Shown piece after piece: positions 18,334 through 30,296 of a stretch of DNA of 64,000 nt (positions are counted from its first letter, which is position 1; every line of letters begins with the position of its first letter). Made by a program: the position numbers and the translations under genes. The notes beneath the pieces were generated by a model. The model worked only from the letters and a program-made list of their open reading frames with translations. It made no database searches and was not told the origin of the DNA. The DNA is from Pseudomonas jinjuensis (lineage in GTDB: Bacteria; Pseudomonadota; Gammaproteobacteria; Pseudomonadales; Pseudomonadaceae): positions 62,001 through 126,000 of the forward strand of contig NZ_FNIJ01000011.1 of the NCBI RefSeq assembly GCF_900103845.1, written 5' to 3'.

Positions 18334-19800
18334 TCAGCCGGCGGCGGCGACAGCCAGGCTGGAGTGCTGCAGCAGGTCCAGCAGCGGCTGCGGGTAGACG
18401 CCGAGGAAGAACGCCGCCAGGGCGATCAGCACCAGCATGATGCCGCCGGCGCGCTGACCCCAGTTGAACGGAGCGTCGTGGCTCTTCAGGTTCGGCTCGA
18501 CCAGGAACAGCGTGACCATGACGCGCAGGTAGTAGAACAGGCCGATGGCGCTGCCCACCACCAGGGTGCCGATCAGCCACCACAGGTGCGATTCGACGCC
18601 GGTGGCGATCACGTAGAACTTGCCGATGAAGCCGGCAGTCAGCGGGATGCCCGCCAGCGACAGCATCATCACGGTGAGCACGCCGGTCAGCACCGGACGG
18701 CGCCAGAACAGGCCGCGGTACTCGAACAGCGCGTCGGCATCGCGGCCGCTGTACGGGGTCGACATCAGGGTCACCACGCCGAAGGCGCCGAGGGTGGTCA
18801 GCACGTAGGTGGTCAGGTAGACGCCGACGGCTTCCACGGCCAGGCCCTTGCTGGCGATCAGGGCGATCAGCAGGTAGCCGAAGTGGGCGATGGAGGAGTA
18901 GCCGAGCAGGCGCTTGAGGTTGCTCTGGGTCAGCGCCAGCAGGTTGCCGATCAGGATCGAGGCGATGGCGATGACGCTCAGCACCACCTGCAGCAGGCCG
19001 TTGTTCAGCGCGACCGGAGCGATCTGGAACAGGCGCAGCAGCACGACGAACACGGCGACCTTGCTGGCGGTGGCGAGGAACGCCGCCACCGGCGCCGGGG
19101 CGCCTTCGTAGACGTCCGGGGTCCACAGGTGGAAGGGCGCCAGCGACAGCTTGAAGCCCAGGCCGACGATCATCATGCCGACGCCGATGGTCAGCAGCGG
19201 GCTGTGGCTGCTGCCTTCGATCAGCTGGCTGCCGAGGCCGGAGAAGCTCAGGGTGCCGGATTCGGCGTAGAGCAGCGCCATGCCGAACAGCAGGAACGCC
19301 GAGCCGCCGGCGGACAGCACGGTGTACTTGATGCCGGCTTCCAGCGTGTGCCTGTTGAAGAAGGCGTAGGCGACCATGCCGTACACCGGCACCGACAGCA
19401 GTTCCAGGCCGATGAACAGGCCGGCCAGGTTCTGCGCGCTCACCAGCACCAGGCCGCCGGCGGTGGACAGCAGCAGGAGCAGGTAGAGCTCCTCGCGGTT
19501 GCCCGGGTAGCTCTCCATGTAGGCATGGGCGAGCGTGGCGCAGGCGAGGGCGGCGATGATGACCAGCGCCATGTAGAAGCAGGCGAAGTTGTCGATCAGC
19601 AGCATCGGGGTCACTTCGATGGGAGTGACCTTGAGTACCGGCAGGATCGAGATCAGCGCCGCGTTGAGGCCGATCACCGACAGCGAGGCGGTGAACGAGT
19701 GGTTACGCTTCCAGGCCACGGCCAGCATCACCACCACCAGGGTGGCGCTGGTGATGAGCAGCGGCAGGAGCGCGATGAAGTGATTGATCGTGAAGGTCAT
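18334..19800 (-). CDS. nuoN: NADH-quinone oxidoreductase subunit N
   Basis: A 488-residue antiporter-like membrane subunit of complex I with about 14 helices. Key family residues sit in KLSLAPFHLWTPDVYEGAP (proton-channel Lys region) and LLGYSSIAHFGYLLIAL. With NuoL and NuoM it forms the proton-pumping arm. The start MTFTINHFIALL at 19800 is seven bases after the nuoM stop; a longer frame overlapping nuoM begins MQHGSRE and is not conserved. It is the last gene of the operon and is followed directly by the terminator. Confidence 0.96.
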   Translation of the reverse strand: MTFTINHFIALLPLLITSATLVVVMLAVAWKRNHSFTASLSVIGLNAALISILPVLKVTPIEVTPMLLIDNFACFYMALVIIAALACATLAHAYMESYPGNREELYLLLLLSTAGGLVLVSAQNLAGLFIGLELLSVPVYGMVAYAFFNRHTLEAGIKYTVLSAGGSAFLLFGMALLYAESGTLSFSGLGSQLIEGSSHSPLLTIGVGMMIVGLGFKLSLAPFHLWTPDVYEGAPAPVAAFLATASKVAVFVVLLRLFQIAPVALNNGLLQVVLSVIAIASILIGNLLALTQSNLKRLLGYSSIAHFGYLLIALIASKGLAVEAVGVYLTTYVLTTLGAFGVVTLMSTPYSGRDADALFEYRGLFWRRPVLTGVLTVMMLSLAGIPLTAGFIGKFYVIATGVESHLWWLIGTLVVGSAIGLFYYLRVMVTLFLVEPNLKSHDAPFNWGQRAGGIMLVLIALAAFFLGVYPQPLLDLLQHSSLAVAAAG

Positions 19801-19807
19801 TTCGCGA

Positions 19808-21337
19808 CTACCGTGCTGCAAGGGTGGAAAGGGCGGCGTTCATCCATTGCTGGACGCCATGCATGGTGGCTGCCGAGGTGTCGAGCACCGGCTGCGGGTA
19901 GACACCGAGCAGGATCAGCAGCACCGCCAGACCGAGCACCATGAACAGTTCGCGACCGTTCAGGCCGGCCACCGCCTTGTCGGAGGAGGACGGACCGAAG
20001 TAGGCGCGGTGGACCATGGCCAGCGAGTAGACCGAGGCGAACACCAGGCCGAAGGTGGCGATGATGACGATGGTCGGGACCACCTTGAACGCGCCCAGCA
20101 GGATCAGGAACTCGCCGACGAAGTTGCCGGTGCCCGGCAGGCCCAGCGACGCGACGGCGAAGAACAGGCTGACCGCCGGCAGGTACGGCATGCGCGACCA
20201 CAGGCCGCCCATCTTGCGCATGTCACGGGTGTGCAGGCGCTCGTACAGCTGGCCGCACAGGATGAAGAGCGCGGCGGCGGAGAGGCCGTGGGCGATCATC
20301 TGGATCACCACGCCCTGCATGGCCTGCGGGCTGCCGGAGTAGATGCCGATGATGACGAAGCCCATGTGCGACACGCTGGAGTAGGCCACCAGGCGCTTGA
20401 TGTCGGTCTGCGCGAAGGACAGCACGGCGCCGTAGAAGATGCCGATGATGCCGAGCCACATGGCGATGGGAGCGAACTCCGCCGACGCGTTGGGGAACAG
20501 CGGCAGGGAGAAGCGGATCAGGCCGTAGGCGGCGGTCTTCAGCAGGATGCCGGCGAGGTCCACGGAACCCGCGGTCGGCGCCTGGGCGTGGGCGTCAGGC
20601 AGCCAGGAGTGCACCGGCACCACCGGGGTCTTCACCGCGAAGGCGGCGAAGAAGCCGAGCATCAGCAGCCATTCCACACCCGGAGCGAGTTCGGTCTTCA
20701 GCAACTGGGCGTAGTCGAAGGTCAGCACGCCGGTGCTGTTGTAGTGCACGAACACCAGGCCGAGGATCGCCACCAGCATGATCAGGCCGGAAGCCTGGGT
20801 GAAGATGAAGAACTTGGTGGCGGCGTAGATGCGGGTGCGCTTGCCGTCTTCCGAGCTGTGACCCCAGAGCGCGATGAGGAAGTACATCGGCACCAGCATC
20901 ATTTCCCAGAAGAAGAAGAACAGGAACATGTCGATGGCCAGGAACACACCGATCACGCCACCCAGAATCCACAGCAGGTTCAGGTGGAAGAAACCGATGC
21001 GGCGCTGGATCTCGTTCCAGGAACAGAGGACCGACAGCACGCCGAGCAGGCCGGTGAGGGCGACCATCAGCAGCGACAGGCCGTCCATCGCCAGGTGGAT
21101 GCTGATGCCGAAGCGCTCGATCCACGGCAGCTGGAACTCCGTGGTCCACTGCGGTTCGGCGCCCGGAACCGGGGCCAGCTGGAAGTTCCCGGTCTGCCAC
21201 AGCCAGAGGCTGAGGACCAGGGTCAGGGTCATCGACAGCAGCGCGATCCAGCGCGGCAGGACCTTGCTGGAAGATTCGGCGATCCAGCAGAGGAAGCCGC
21301 CGATAAAGGGGATCAGGATTAGCCAGGGCAGAATCAT
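19808..21337 (-). CDS. nuoM: NADH-quinone oxidoreductase subunit M
   Basis: A 509-residue antiporter-like subunit of the complex I membrane arm, about 14 helices. Family landmarks are [20 protein letters not shown] (conserved Glu in TM5), [20 protein letters not shown] (Lys in TM7) and [17 protein letters not shown]. It translocates protons, driven by quinone reduction in the peripheral arm. It follows nuoL after 27 bases on the same strand. The start [10 protein letters not shown] is the common form. Confidence 0.96.
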   Translation of the reverse strand: MILPWLILIPFIGGFLCWIAESSSKVLPRWIALLSMTLTLVLSLWLWQTGNFQLAPVPGAEPQWTTEFQLPWIERFGISIHLAMDGLSLLMVALTGLLGVLSVLCSWNEIQRRIGFFHLNLLWILGGVIGVFLAIDMFLFFFFWEMMLVPMYFLIALWGHSSEDGKRTRIYAATKFFIFTQASGLIMLVAILGLVFVHYNSTGVLTFDYAQLLKTELAPGVEWLLMLGFFAAFAVKTPVVPVHSWLPDAHAQAPTAGSVDLAGILLKTAAYGLIRFSLPLFPNASAEFAPIAMWLGIIGIFYGAVLSFAQTDIKRLVAYSSVSHMGFVIIGIYSGSPQAMQGVVIQMIAHGLSAAALFILCGQLYERLHTRDMRKMGGLWSRMPYLPAVSLFFAVASLGLPGTGNFVGEFLILLGAFKVVPTIVIIATFGLVFASVYSLAMVHRAYFGPSSSDKAVAGLNGRELFMVLGLAVLLILLGVYPQPVLDTSAATMHGVQQWMNAALSTLAAR

Positions 21338-21364
21338 GACGGGCTCATTCTCTCCGTGAATTCG

Positions 21365-23212
21365 TTAGGTCAGCAGCAGCGCGCCGAGCAGCAGCGCGGC
21401 ACCGCCCACCAGGGAAGCGGCGTACCAGCGCAGGCGGCCGTTCTCGGTGAGGCTGAGGATGTTGTGGCCGCCACGCGCGGTGAACGGGACCAGGTTGAGC
21501 GAACGGTCGACCGGGTCGCGGCGCAGCAGGTGGCAGATGGCCAGGAAGGGTTTCACGAACAGCTTGTCGTACACCCAGTCGAAGCCCCAGGCATGGAACC
21601 ACCAGGTACCGAAGAAGCGGCCCGGTGCGCTCTGCGCGACGCTGCTGACGAAACGGCGTTTGCCGAGGAACAGCAGGCCCGCCAGCAGGATGCCGGCGAT
21701 GGCGATGGCGCCCGAGGCGATTTCCAGGCTGTGCTTGGCTTCGCCGCCGGCATGGCCGACGCTTTCCGGCAGAACGCCAGCCAGCGGAGGGGTGATCAGC
21801 GCGCCGATGAAGGTCGACAGCACGATCAGGGTCACCAGCGGCAGCCAGTGGGAAATCCCGTGGCCGGCATGGGCTTCGGTCTTCTGCTCGCCGTGGAAGG
21901 CGATGAAGATCAGGCGGAAGGTGTAGATCGAGGTCAGGAACGCACCCACCAGGCCGGCGATCAGCAGGTTCTGGTGACCGCTGGCGAAGGCTTCCCAGAG
22001 GATCTCGTCCTTCGAGTAGAAGCCGGCGGTGAGCAGCGGCAGGGCGGCCAGCGCGGCGCCACCGACGATGAAGCTGGCGTAGGCCAGCGGCAGCTTCTTC
22101 CACAGACCGCCCATCTTGAAGATGTTCTGCTCGTGGTGGCAGGCGACGATCACCGCACCGGAGGCGAGGAACAGCAGGGCCTTGAAGAAGGCGTGGGTCA
22201 TCAGGTGGAAGATCGCGCCACCCCATGCTCCGACGCCCAGGGCGAGGAACATGTAGCCGATCTGGCTCATGGTGGAGTAGGCGAGGATGCGCTTGATGTC
22301 GGTCTGCACCAGGGCGGCGAAACCGGCCAGCACCAGGGTCACCGCACCGACCACGCCGACCAGCTCGAGGATGCTCGGCGCCAGTTCGAACAGGCCGTGG
22401 CAGCGGGCGATCAGGTACACGCCCGCGGTCACCATGGTCGCCGCGTGGATCAGCGCGGAGACCGGCGTCGGGCCGGCCATCGCGTCGGCCAGCCAGGTCT
22501 GCAGCGGCAGCTGGGCGGACTTGCCGACCGCGCCGCCGAGCAGCATCAGGGTCGCCATGTTGATCCAGAAGTCGCCCTTGGCGAAGTGCTGCGGCGCCAG
22601 GACCAGCAGTTCCTGGATGTTCAGCGTGCCGAGGTGGGCGAACAGGATGAACAGGCCGATGGCCATGAACACGTCGCCGACGCGGGTGACGATGAAGGCC
22701 TTCAGCGCGGCGTTGCCGTTCGGTACGTGCTTGAAGTAGAAGCCGATCAGCAGGTAGCTGCACAGGCCCACGCCTTCCCAACCGAAGTAGAGGAACAGCA
22801 GGTTATCGCCGAGTACCAGGAACAGCATGCTGGCGATGAACAGGTTGGTGTAGGCGAAGAAGCGCGAATAGCCCTCTTCACCGCGCATGTACCAGGAGGC
22901 GAACAGGTGGATCAGGAAGCCGACGCCGGTGACCACGCCGAGCATGGTGACCGCCAGGCCATCCAGGTACAGGGAGAAGTTCGAAGCGAAGCCCTCCACT
23001 GCCATCCATTGCCAGAGCACCAGGGTGTAGGCGCCGCCGGCCGGCGGTGCGCTGTGGAAGTCCCAGATGGCCCAGGCCGCGAACAGCGCGGACAGGCTGA
23101 CGGAACCGACACCGACCAGTGCCGAGAGATTTTCCGACCACTTGCCGCGGGAGAAGGACAGCAGCAGGAAGCCGATCAGGGGGAACAGGAATGTCAGGGG
23201 CAGGAGGTTCAT
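21365..23212 (-). CDS. nuoL: NADH-quinone oxidoreductase subunit L
   Basis: A 615-residue, most distal pump subunit of complex I. It contains [38 protein letters not shown] and [17 protein letters not shown], and ends with a long C-terminal amphipathic helix and extra TM (about 510-612) that braces the membrane arm. The ATG at 23212 overlaps the nuoK stop by four bases (ATGA), so the two are translationally coupled. Confidence 0.97.
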   Translation of the reverse strand: MNLLPLTFLFPLIGFLLLSFSRGKWSENLSALVGVGSVSLSALFAAWAIWDFHSAPPAGGAYTLVLWQWMAVEGFASNFSLYLDGLAVTMLGVVTGVGFLIHLFASWYMRGEEGYSRFFAYTNLFIASMLFLVLGDNLLFLYFGWEGVGLCSYLLIGFYFKHVPNGNAALKAFIVTRVGDVFMAIGLFILFAHLGTLNIQELLVLAPQHFAKGDFWINMATLMLLGGAVGKSAQLPLQTWLADAMAGPTPVSALIHAATMVTAGVYLIARCHGLFELAPSILELVGVVGAVTLVLAGFAALVQTDIKRILAYSTMSQIGYMFLALGVGAWGGAIFHLMTHAFFKALLFLASGAVIVACHHEQNIFKMGGLWKKLPLAYASFIVGGAALAALPLLTAGFYSKDEILWEAFASGHQNLLIAGLVGAFLTSIYTFRLIFIAFHGEQKTEAHAGHGISHWLPLVTLIVLSTFIGALITPPLAGVLPESVGHAGGEAKHSLEIASGAIAIAGILLAGLLFLGKRRFVSSVAQSAPGRFFGTWWFHAWGFDWVYDKLFVKPFLAICHLLRRDPVDRSLNLVPFTARGGHNILSLTENGRLRWYAASLVGGAALLLGALLLT

Positions 23213-23517
23213 CCGCGCATCTCGCTTGCTGCGTCGACATCGAGGGTGTGGAAGCGGCGATACAGTTGCAGCAGGATCGCCAGGCCGATGCTCGCCTCGG
23301 CCGCAGCCAGGCTGAGCACCAGGATGAACATGACCTGGCCGTCGGGCTGCGCCCAGCGGCTACCGGCGACCACGAAGGCCAGCGCGGCGGCGTTCATCAT
23401 GATTTCCAGACTCATCAGCACGAACAGGATGTTGCGCCGAACCATCAGGCCGACCAGCCCGAGGCAGAACAGCACGCCGGCCAATGCCAACCCGTGCTCC
23501 AGGGGGATTGCATTCAT
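23209..23517 (-). CDS. nuoK: NADH-quinone oxidoreductase subunit K
   Basis: A 102-residue membrane subunit with three helices. The buried glutamates of the proton path lie in [17 protein letters not shown] and [16 protein letters not shown]. It begins four bases after the nuoJ stop and overlaps nuoL. Length and sequence are normal for the family. Confidence 0.96.
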   Translation of the reverse strand: MNAIPLEHGLALAGVLFCLGLVGLMVRRNILFVLMSLEIMMNAAALAFVVAGSRWAQPDGQVMFILVLSLAAAEASIGLAILLQLYRRFHTLDVDAASEMRG

Positions 23518-23521
23518 CGTG

Positions 23522-24022
23522 TCATTCCTTCGCTTCGTGGCGGCCGAGGTGGTAGGCGGCGACCAGTGCCGCCAGCAGCAGCATCGAGGCCAGTTCGACG
23601 GCCATCAGGTAGGGGCCGAACAGGCTCACGCCGACGGCCTTGGCGTCGACGGTGGTATGGCCGATGCCGGCGCCGCTCGGGGTGCGCGACAGCACCAGCA
23701 GCAGCTCGACCAGCAGCACGGCGGACAGCACGCCGGGGCCGATCCAGACGCCGGGCTTGAGCCACTTGCGCTCCTGCTCGGCGATGGCCGGGCCGAGGTT
23801 GAGCATCATCACCACGAAGACGAACAGCACCATGATGGCGCCGGCGTAGACGATGATCTCCAGGGCGCCGGCGAACGGAGCGCCGAGGCTGAAGAAGGTC
23901 ATCGAAACGGCCAGCAGGGACACGATCAGGTAGAGCAGGGCATGCACCGGGTTACTGTTGGTGATGACCCGCAGGGTGGACAGCACGGCGACGCCGGCTG
24001 CGAAATAGAAGGCGAATTCCAT
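23522..24022 (-). CDS. nuoJ: NADH-quinone oxidoreductase subunit J
   Basis: A 166-residue membrane subunit with five helices, including the conserved third helix region [20 protein letters not shown], which carries the pi-bulge that couples quinone chemistry to proton movement. It lies between nuoI (13 bases upstream) and nuoK. The C-terminus is slightly charged ([10 protein letters not shown]). Confidence 0.95.
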   Translation of the reverse strand: MEFAFYFAAGVAVLSTLRVITNSNPVHALLYLIVSLLAVSMTFFSLGAPFAGALEIIVYAGAIMVLFVFVVMMLNLGPAIAEQERKWLKPGVWIGPGVLSAVLLVELLLVLSRTPSGAGIGHTTVDAKAVGVSLFGPYLMAVELASMLLLAALVAAYHLGRHEAKE

Positions 24023-24035
24023 TCCGGGCGACTCC

Positions 24036-24584
24036 TTAGGGCAGCAGGCTCTTGACGTTGATCGGCTCGGCTTCGTTCTGCGCGGCGCCTTTCGGCTTGC
24101 CGGCGATGGCCATGCCGGCGACGCGGTAGAAGTTGTAGTCCGGGTTCTTGCCGGGGCCGGAGATCAGCAGGTCTTCCTTCTCGTACACCAGGTCCTGGCG
24201 CTTGAACTCGCCCATTTCGAAATCCGGCGTCAGCTGGATCGCGGTGGTGGGGCAGGCTTCCTCGCACAGGCCGCAGAAGATGCAGCGGGAGAAGTTGATG
24301 CGGAAGAACTCCGGATACCAGCGGCCGTCGTCGGTCTCGGCCTTCTGCAGGGAGATGCAGCCGACCGGGCAGGCCACGGCGCAGAGGTTGCAGGCTACGC
24401 AACGCTCCTCGCCGTCGGGGTCGCGAGTCAGGACGATGCGGCCACGGTAGCGCGGCGGCAGGTACACCGGTTCTTCCGGGTACTGCAGGGTGTCGCGCTT
24501 GCGGAACGCGTGGCCGAAGATCATCACCAGGCTGCGCAGCTGGGTGTAGGTGCCGTGCACCACTTCGAAGATGTACTTGATCAT
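24036..24584 (-). CDS. nuoI: NADH-quinone oxidoreductase subunit I
   Basis: A 182-residue peripheral-arm subunit with two [4Fe-4S] clusters (N6a, N6b). Both cysteine sets are complete: [12 protein letters not shown] and [12 protein letters not shown]. It passes electrons toward NuoB and the quinone. The start [13 protein letters not shown] at 24584 has AAGGAG upstream on the minus strand and lies 11 bases after the nuoH stop. Confidence 0.97.
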   Translation of the reverse strand: MIKYIFEVVHGTYTQLRSLVMIFGHAFRKRDTLQYPEEPVYLPPRYRGRIVLTRDPDGEERCVACNLCAVACPVGCISLQKAETDDGRWYPEFFRINFSRCIFCGLCEEACPTTAIQLTPDFEMGEFKRQDLVYEKEDLLISGPGKNPDYNFYRVAGMAIAGKPKGAAQNEAEPINVKSLLP

Positions 24585-24595
24585 GGACTTTCTCC

Positions 24596-25603
24596 TTACT
24601 GGGCCGCGGCCAGCACGAATGCGCCGGTCACCAGCAGGTTGATCAGGGTCAGCGGCAGGCAGAACTTCCAGCTGAAGGCCATCACCTGGTCATAGCGCGG
24701 ACGCGGGATAGACGCGCGCAGCAGGATGAACAGCATGATGAAGAAGCCGGTCTTCAGGGCGAACCAGATGAACGGGATCTGCGGCAGGATGCCGAACGGA
24801 CCGTGCCAGCCGCCGAAGAACAGGGTCACCAGCAGCGCCGAGACCAGCACGATGCCGATGTACTCGCCGACGAAGAACATGCCCCATTTCATCCCGGCAT
24901 ACTCGATGTGGTAGCCATCGGCCAGTTCCTGCTCCGCTTCCGGCTGGTCGAACGGGTGACGGTGGGTCACGGCGACGCCAGCGACGAAGAAGGTCATGAA
25001 ACCGAAGAACTGCGGAATGATGAACCACAGGTGCTCGGCCTGGTAATCGACGATGTCGCGCAGGCTGAACGAACCGACCTGGGCGACGATGCCCATCAGC
25101 GACAGGGCCAGGAACACCTCGTAGGAGACGGTCTGGGCCGAGGCGCGCAGGCTGCCGAGCAGGGCGAACTTGTTGTTGCTCGACCAGCCGGCGAAGAGCA
25201 CCGCGTACACGGTCAGGCCAGCCATGGCGAAGAAGAACAGGATGCCGATGTTCAGGTCCGCGACGCCCCAGGTCGGGGTGACCGGGATGATGACGAAGGC
25301 GATCAGCAGCGCACCCATGGCGATCATCGGCGCGAGGGTGAAGATCATCTTGTCGGCGAACGGCGGGGTCCAGTCTTCCTTGAAGAACATCTTCAGCATG
25401 TCGGCGCCGAGCTGGAAGGCACCGAAGGGGCCGACCCGGTTGGGACCGTAGCGGTCCTGCCAGAGGCCGAGCAGACGACGCTCGACCCAGCTCAGCAGCG
25501 CGCCGCAGACGACCACGGCGAGCAGGATGACGATGGCCTTGATGATCTCGATGATGATGTCGACGATGGCGGGTGTCAGCCAGCTCATGCTCATCAAGCT
25601 CAT
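24596..25603 (-). CDS. nuoH: NADH-quinone oxidoreductase subunit H
   Basis: A 335-residue membrane subunit of about eight helices that forms the quinone tunnel with NuoB and NuoD. Conserved text includes [20 protein letters not shown], the cytoplasmic loop [20 protein letters not shown], and [13 protein letters not shown]. The ATG at 25603 overlaps the nuoG stop (ATGA) and has GGAGG seven bases before it. A later ATG (25588, MSWLTPAIV) matches the start used in some relatives but has no such site. Confidence 0.96.
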   Translation of the reverse strand: MSLMSMSWLTPAIVDIIIEIIKAIVILLAVVVCGALLSWVERRLLGLWQDRYGPNRVGPFGAFQLGADMLKMFFKEDWTPPFADKMIFTLAPMIAMGALLIAFVIIPVTPTWGVADLNIGILFFFAMAGLTVYAVLFAGWSSNNKFALLGSLRASAQTVSYEVFLALSLMGIVAQVGSFSLRDIVDYQAEHLWFIIPQFFGFMTFFVAGVAVTHRHPFDQPEAEQELADGYHIEYAGMKWGMFFVGEYIGIVLVSALLVTLFFGGWHGPFGILPQIPFIWFALKTGFFIMLFILLRASIPRPRYDQVMAFSWKFCLPLTLINLLVTGAFVLAAAQ

Positions 25604-28314
25604 TGCGCAGCCTCCTGCAGACCTTCAGCGACACAGCCGATCACGCCGGCGGGGATTCCTTGCAGACCGATCGGCAGCGCGACCAGGCCGGCGCCGAGCT
25701 CGTCGCTGACGCGCAGCGGCAGGCGCAGTTCCTGGCCCTTGACGGTCAGGCGCAGCATGGCGCCGTCGTTGACGCCGAGACGGTCGGCTTCTTCCCTGGC
25801 CAGGGCGACGTAGGTCTGCGGGATGCGCTCCTGCACCGGCGCGGCGCGGGAAGAGTTCTCCTCGCTGCCGAACAGGTGATAGAAGGGCACCACCCTGAAC
25901 TGGCTGGCCGGGGTATGGAACGGCGCGGGAATCTCGCTGAACCACAGGGTCTCGCCCTTGGCCTCGATCAGGCGCACGCCCGGATCGCCGGCGCGCAGGT
26001 GGCCGCCGACTTCGTCCTGGAACTTGTTCCACGCCTGCGGCGAGTTCCAGCCCGGCGACCAGGCGAACGGAATCTGCTGACGCGGTTCGGCGCTGCCGGC
26101 GTAGCCTTCCATGGAGAAGGCGAACGGCGAGTCCTGGTCCTGCGGTGTGCGCGGCTCGCTGACGCTGATGTTGGCGCGCATCGCGGTGCGGCCGCTGTAG
26201 CGGTGCGGCTCGCGCGCCAGCTTCAGGCCCTTGATGCGGAAGCTGGCGTTCGGCGCGGCGTCGCGGATGCCGGCCAGTTGCGGCCTGGCGGCGACGACGG
26301 CGTCGATCACGTGGTCCAACTGGGTCCAGTCGACGCGCTTGCCGTGCAGAGTGCTGTGCAGCGCGTGCAGCCAGCGCCAGCCTTCGCGGACGATGATGTC
26401 GGCGTTGTAGTAGCTCGGCTCGTAGACCTGGAAGAAGCGCTGGGCGCGGCCTTCCTGGCTGACCAGGGTGCCGTCGCCTTCGGCGAAGCTGGCGACCGGC
26501 AGCAGGAGGTGGGCCTTGGCGCTGGTCGCGGTCTTCTGGTGGTCGGCGACGATGACGATCTTCGCGGCGGCCAGTGCGGCATCCACCTGCGCGGCATCGG
26601 CGCGGCGGTAGAGGTCGTTCTCCAGGACCACGACGGCGTCGGCCTGGCCGGAGGTCAGGCGCTCCAGCGCGGCTTCCACGGATTCGCCACCGAACAGGGC
26701 CAGGCCCATGCTGTTGGCTTCCGGTACGACCAGGCTGAGGGAGCCGTTCTTCTCGCGGTTCTTCAGCGCGCTGGCGATGTTCGCCGCGGCTTCGATCAGC
26801 GCGTTGCTGCCGAGCGAAGTGCCGGAGACGACCAGCGGACGCTTGGCGGCGACCAGGGCATCGGCGATGCGCTGGGCGAGGGCGGCGGCTTCCGGATCGA
26901 GGCCGGCGACGGCCGGGGCGCTCGGGTCGATGGCGTGGGCCACGGCGAAGCCGAGGCGTGCCAGGTCTTCCGGCGCGGCATGCACGCACTCGGCGGCGAC
27001 GTCGTCGAGACGGGTGGCGTCGAGGCTGGCGATGAACAGCGGGTTCATCTCGTGCTGGGCGATGGTCTTCACCGCGGCGTCGAGCCAGGGCTGGATCTTC
27101 ATCGCGGCGGCCATGTCCTCGCCCTTGCCCTTGACCGACTGGCGCAGGGCCAGGGCGATACGGGCGGCGGTCTGGGTCAGGTCTTCACCGAGGACGAACA
27201 CGGCGTCGTGATCTTCGATGTCACGAATGGTCGGTGCCGGCAGCGGGCCGTCCTGCATGACCTTCAGCACCAGACGCAGACGCTGCAGTTCGTCGGCGGC
27301 GATGCCGCTGAAGAAGTTCTCGCTGCCGACCAGTTCGCTGAGGGCGTAGTTGCTTTCCAGGCTGGCGCGCGGCGAACCGATACCGATCACCTTGCGGCCC
27401 TTGAGCAGGGCGGCGGCCTGGTCGAGGGCGCCGTCGAGGGTCAGCTTCTGCTTGCTCAGCACCAGCATCGGCTGGCGCGGGCGGTCCTCGCGGTTGACGT
27501 AGCCGTAGCCGAAGCGGCCGCGGTCGCAGAGGAAGTAGTGGTTGACCGAGCCGTTGTAGCGGTTCTCGATGCGGCGGATCTCGCCGTAGCGCTCGCCGGG
27601 GCTGATGTTGCAGCCGCTGGAGCAACCATGGCAGATGCTCGGGGCGAACTGCATGTCCCACTTGCGGTTGTAGCGTTCGGAGTGGGTCTTGTCGGTGAAC
27701 ACGCCGGTCGGGCAGACCTCGGTGAGGTTGCCGGAGAATTCGCTCTCCAGCACACCGTCCTCGACGCGGCCGAAGTAGACGTTGTCGTGCGCGCCGTAGA
27801 CGCCCAGGTCGGTGCCGCCGGCGTAGTCCTTGTAGTAGCGGACGCAGCGGTAGCAGGCGATGCAGCGGTTCATCTCGTGGGCGATGAACGGGCCGAGCTC
27901 CTGGTTCTGGTGGGTGCGCTTGCTGAAGCGGTAGCGGCGCTGGTTATGACCGGTCATCACGGTCATGTCCTGCAGGTGGCAGTGACCGCCTTCCTCGCAG
28001 ACCGGGCAGTCGTGCGGGTGGTTGGTCATCAGCCATTCGACGACGCTCTGGCGGAACTGCTTCGCCTCTTCGTCCTCGATGGAGATCCAGGTGTTGTCGG
28101 TGGCGGGAGTCATGCAGGACATGACGAGGCGACCACGCTTGTCGTTCTCGTCGGTGTACTGCTTGACCGCGCATTGCCGGCAGGCGCCGACGCTACCGAG
28201 CGCCGGGTGCCAGCAGAAGTAGGGGATGTCGAGACCGAGGGACAGACAAGCCTGCAACAGGTTGTCCGCTCCATCGACTTCCAACGTCTTGCCGTCTACG
28301 TGGATAGTGGCCAT
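25600..28314 (-). CDS. nuoG: NADH-quinone oxidoreductase subunit G
   Basis: A 904-residue iron-sulfur subunit. The N-terminal ferredoxin-like domain has the [2Fe-2S] cysteines in [19 protein letters not shown]. The next clusters use [15 protein letters not shown] and [11 protein letters not shown], and [12 protein letters not shown] supplies the extra [4Fe-4S] site (N7) found in E. coli-type enzymes. The rest is a molybdopterin-oxidoreductase-like fold without cofactor function. It belongs to the NADH-dehydrogenase module with NuoE and NuoF. The 124-base gap before it, after nuoF, is unusual for this operon. Confidence 0.97.
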   Translation of the reverse strand: MATIHVDGKTLEVDGADNLLQACLSLGLDIPYFCWHPALGSVGACRQCAVKQYTDENDKRGRLVMSCMTPATDNTWISIEDEEAKQFRQSVVEWLMTNHPHDCPVCEEGGHCHLQDMTVMTGHNQRRYRFSKRTHQNQELGPFIAHEMNRCIACYRCVRYYKDYAGGTDLGVYGAHDNVYFGRVEDGVLESEFSGNLTEVCPTGVFTDKTHSERYNRKWDMQFAPSICHGCSSGCNISPGERYGEIRRIENRYNGSVNHYFLCDRGRFGYGYVNREDRPRQPMLVLSKQKLTLDGALDQAAALLKGRKVIGIGSPRASLESNYALSELVGSENFFSGIAADELQRLRLVLKVMQDGPLPAPTIRDIEDHDAVFVLGEDLTQTAARIALALRQSVKGKGEDMAAAMKIQPWLDAAVKTIAQHEMNPLFIASLDATRLDDVAAECVHAAPEDLARLGFAVAHAIDPSAPAVAGLDPEAAALAQRIADALVAAKRPLVVSGTSLGSNALIEAAANIASALKNREKNGSLSLVVPEANSMGLALFGGESVEAALERLTSGQADAVVVLENDLYRRADAAQVDAALAAAKIVIVADHQKTATSAKAHLLLPVASFAEGDGTLVSQEGRAQRFFQVYEPSYYNADIIVREGWRWLHALHSTLHGKRVDWTQLDHVIDAVVAARPQLAGIRDAAPNASFRIKGLKLAREPHRYSGRTAMRANISVSEPRTPQDQDSPFAFSMEGYAGSAEPRQQIPFAWSPGWNSPQAWNKFQDEVGGHLRAGDPGVRLIEAKGETLWFSEIPAPFHTPASQFRVVPFYHLFGSEENSSRAAPVQERIPQTYVALAREEADRLGVNDGAMLRLTVKGQELRLPLRVSDELGAGLVALPIGLQGIPAGVIGCVAEGLQEAAQ

Positions 28315-28438
28315 GGGTCAGTTTCTTCGTTGGTCCGCCCGAAAGCGGACTGGCTAATGGAATCACGGGTATCGCCGGGCGCAATGCAGCCTCGCGGCGA
28401 TTCTCGGGGAGCGCCTCGGCACTCCCCGCTTCAACTCA
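28315..28438 (-). other. nuoF-nuoG spacer with two hairpins
   Basis: A non-coding gap of 124 bases in an operon whose other junctions are overlaps or short gaps. It holds a 6-bp hairpin (GTCCGC/GCGGAC, 28333-28350) and a 7-bp hairpin (CGGGGAG/CTCCCCG, 28405-28428). Neither has a T-run on the minus strand. They could stabilise mRNA ends or hold a processing site. Confidence 0.6.
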
Positions 28439-29803
28439 TCAGGCGCCGACGGGTTGCATCTTCGGCGCGGCCGGAATCTGGCGGGAAACGCCCGCCTCGA
28501 ATTCGGCACGGAAATATTTGAGCGCACTGCCCAGCGGCTCGACGGCACCCGGTGCGTGGGCGCAGAAGGTCTTGCCCGGGCCGAGGAAGTTGACCAGTTG
28601 CTCGAGGGTCTCGAGATCGCCCTGGGCGCCTTCGCCACGCTCCAGCGCGCGGAGGATCTTCACGCTCCACGGCAGGCCGTCGCGGCACGGGGTGCACCAG
28701 CCGCACGACTCGCGGGCGAAGAACTCTTCCATGTTGCGCAGCAGGGAGACCATGTTGACGCTGTCGTCCACCGCCATGGCCAGGCCGGTGCCCATGCGGG
28801 TGCCGACCTTGGCGATGCCCGCGGCGAACAGCGGAGCGTCGAGGTGCTCCGGCAGCAGGAAGCCGGTGCCGGCGCCGCCGGGCTGCCAGCACTTCAGCTT
28901 GTAGCCGTCGCGCATGCCGCCGGCGTAGTCCTCGAAGACCTCGCGGGCCGGGATACCGAACGGCAGTTCCCAGATGCCGGGGTTCTTCACCTTGCCGGAG
29001 AAGCCGATCAGCTTGGTGCCCATGTCTTCGCTGCCCGGACGGGCCAGGCCCTTGTACCAGTCGACGCCGTTGGCGACGATCGCCGGTACGTTGCACAGGG
29101 TCTCGACGTTGTTCACGCAGGTCGGCTTGCCCCACACGCCGACGGCGGCAGGGAAGGGCGGCTTGGAGCGCGGGTTGGCGCGGCGGCCTTCCAGCGAGTT
29201 GATCAGCGCGGTTTCCTCGCCGCAGATGTAGCGGCCGGCACCGGTGTGCACGAACAGTTCGAAATCGAAGCCGCTGCCGAGGATGTTCTTGCCGAGCAGG
29301 CCGGCGGCCTTGGCTTCATCGATGGCGCGGTTCAGGTTGCGCGCCGCGTCGACGTACTCGCCGCGCAGGAAGATGTAGCCGCGGTAGGCCTTGAGCGCCC
29401 GCGCGGAAATCAGCATGCCTTCCACCAGCAGGTGCGGCAGCTGTTCCATCAGCATGCGGTCCTTCCAGGTGTTCGGCTCCATCTCGTCCGCGTTGCACAG
29501 CAGGTAGCGGATGTTGAGGGATTCGTCCTTGGGCATCAGGCCCCACTTCACGCCGGTGGGGAAGCCCGCACCGCCGCGGCCCTTGAGGCCGGAGTCCTTG
29601 ACCTGCTGGACGATGTCGTCGGTGGCCATTTCGGCCAGTGCCTTGCGGGCGGCGGCATAGCCGTTCTTCGCCTGGTATTCCTCGAGCCACACCGGCTGGC
29701 CGTCGTCGCGCAGGCGCCAGGTCAGCGGATGGGTCTCGGCAGCGCGCTGGGCGCGGTTCGGGGTACCGAAGGAGGTAAGGGTCATAGCGGTGCGCAGAGT
29801 CAT
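28439..29803 (-). CDS. nuoF: NADH-quinone oxidoreductase subunit F
   Basis: A 454-residue NADH- and FMN-binding subunit. The FMN/NADH site shows [16 protein letters not shown] and [15 protein letters not shown]. The N3 [4Fe-4S] cluster uses [12 protein letters not shown] plus a later Cys in FCAHAPGA. It takes hydride from NADH and feeds electrons into the complex. The ATG at 29803 forms an ATGA overlap with nuoE and has GGAGG seven bases upstream; an internal ATG (29785) would give the shorter 448-residue form but has no ribosome site. Confidence 0.97.
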   Translation of the reverse strand: MTLRTAMTLTSFGTPNRAQRAAETHPLTWRLRDDGQPVWLEEYQAKNGYAAARKALAEMATDDIVQQVKDSGLKGRGGAGFPTGVKWGLMPKDESLNIRYLLCNADEMEPNTWKDRMLMEQLPHLLVEGMLISARALKAYRGYIFLRGEYVDAARNLNRAIDEAKAAGLLGKNILGSGFDFELFVHTGAGRYICGEETALINSLEGRRANPRSKPPFPAAVGVWGKPTCVNNVETLCNVPAIVANGVDWYKGLARPGSEDMGTKLIGFSGKVKNPGIWELPFGIPAREVFEDYAGGMRDGYKLKCWQPGGAGTGFLLPEHLDAPLFAAGIAKVGTRMGTGLAMAVDDSVNMVSLLRNMEEFFARESCGWCTPCRDGLPWSVKILRALERGEGAQGDLETLEQLVNFLGPGKTFCAHAPGAVEPLGSALKYFRAEFEAGVSRQIPAAPKMQPVGA

Positions 29804-30294
29804 GGATACGCCTCCAGCAGCTTGGCGACACCGGCAGGTTCGAGATTGCCGTGGGTGTCGTCGTCGATCATCAGCGCCGGGGCGTTGTTGCAGTTGCCCA
29901 GGCAGCACACCGGCAGCAGGGTGAAGCGGCCGTCGGCGGAGGTCTCGCCGAGGCCGATGCCGAGCTGCTTCTGGATCTCGCCGACTACCGATTCATGGCC
30001 GCCGATGTAGCAGACCATGCTGTCGCAGACGCGGATGATGTGGCGGCCGACCGGCTGACGGAAAATCTGACTATAGAAGGTGGCTACGCCTTCGACGTCG
30101 CTCGCCGGGATGCCGAGAATCTCGCCGATGGCCGGAATGGCGCCGTCCGGCACCCAGCCACGTTCCTTCTGGACGATCTTCAGCGCTTCGATGGACGCCG
30201 CGCGGGAGTCCTCGTAGTGATGCATTTCATGCTCGATGGCCGAGCGTTCGGTTTCGCTGAGTTCGAAACGGTCAGTCTGGATAAGGGTACTCAT
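29800..30294 (-). CDS. nuoE: NADH-quinone oxidoreductase subunit E
   Basis: A 164-residue thioredoxin-fold subunit with the [2Fe-2S] cluster N1a. The four cysteines are in [10 protein letters not shown] and [11 protein letters not shown]. It sits beside NuoF in the NADH module. It starts two bases after the nuoCD stop and overlaps nuoF by four bases. Confidence 0.96.
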   Translation of the reverse strand: MSTLIQTDRFELSETERSAIEHEMHHYEDSRAASIEALKIVQKERGWVPDGAIPAIGEILGIPASDVEGVATFYSQIFRQPVGRHIIRVCDSMVCYIGGHESVVGEIQKQLGIGLGETSADGRFTLLPVCCLGNCNNAPALMIDDDTHGNLEPAGVAKLLEAYP

Positions 30295-30296
30295 GA

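Noticed and set aside
21356-24055. An 899-codon plus-strand open frame across nuoL-nuoJ
   Set aside because: It is antisense to well-supported complex I genes. Its product is rich in Gln, His and Arg, as expected from the complement of high-GC coding DNA, and shows no domain.
28454-30010. A 518-codon plus-strand frame opposite nuoF/nuoE
   Set aside because: Shadow of nuoF and nuoE; no independent evidence of coding.
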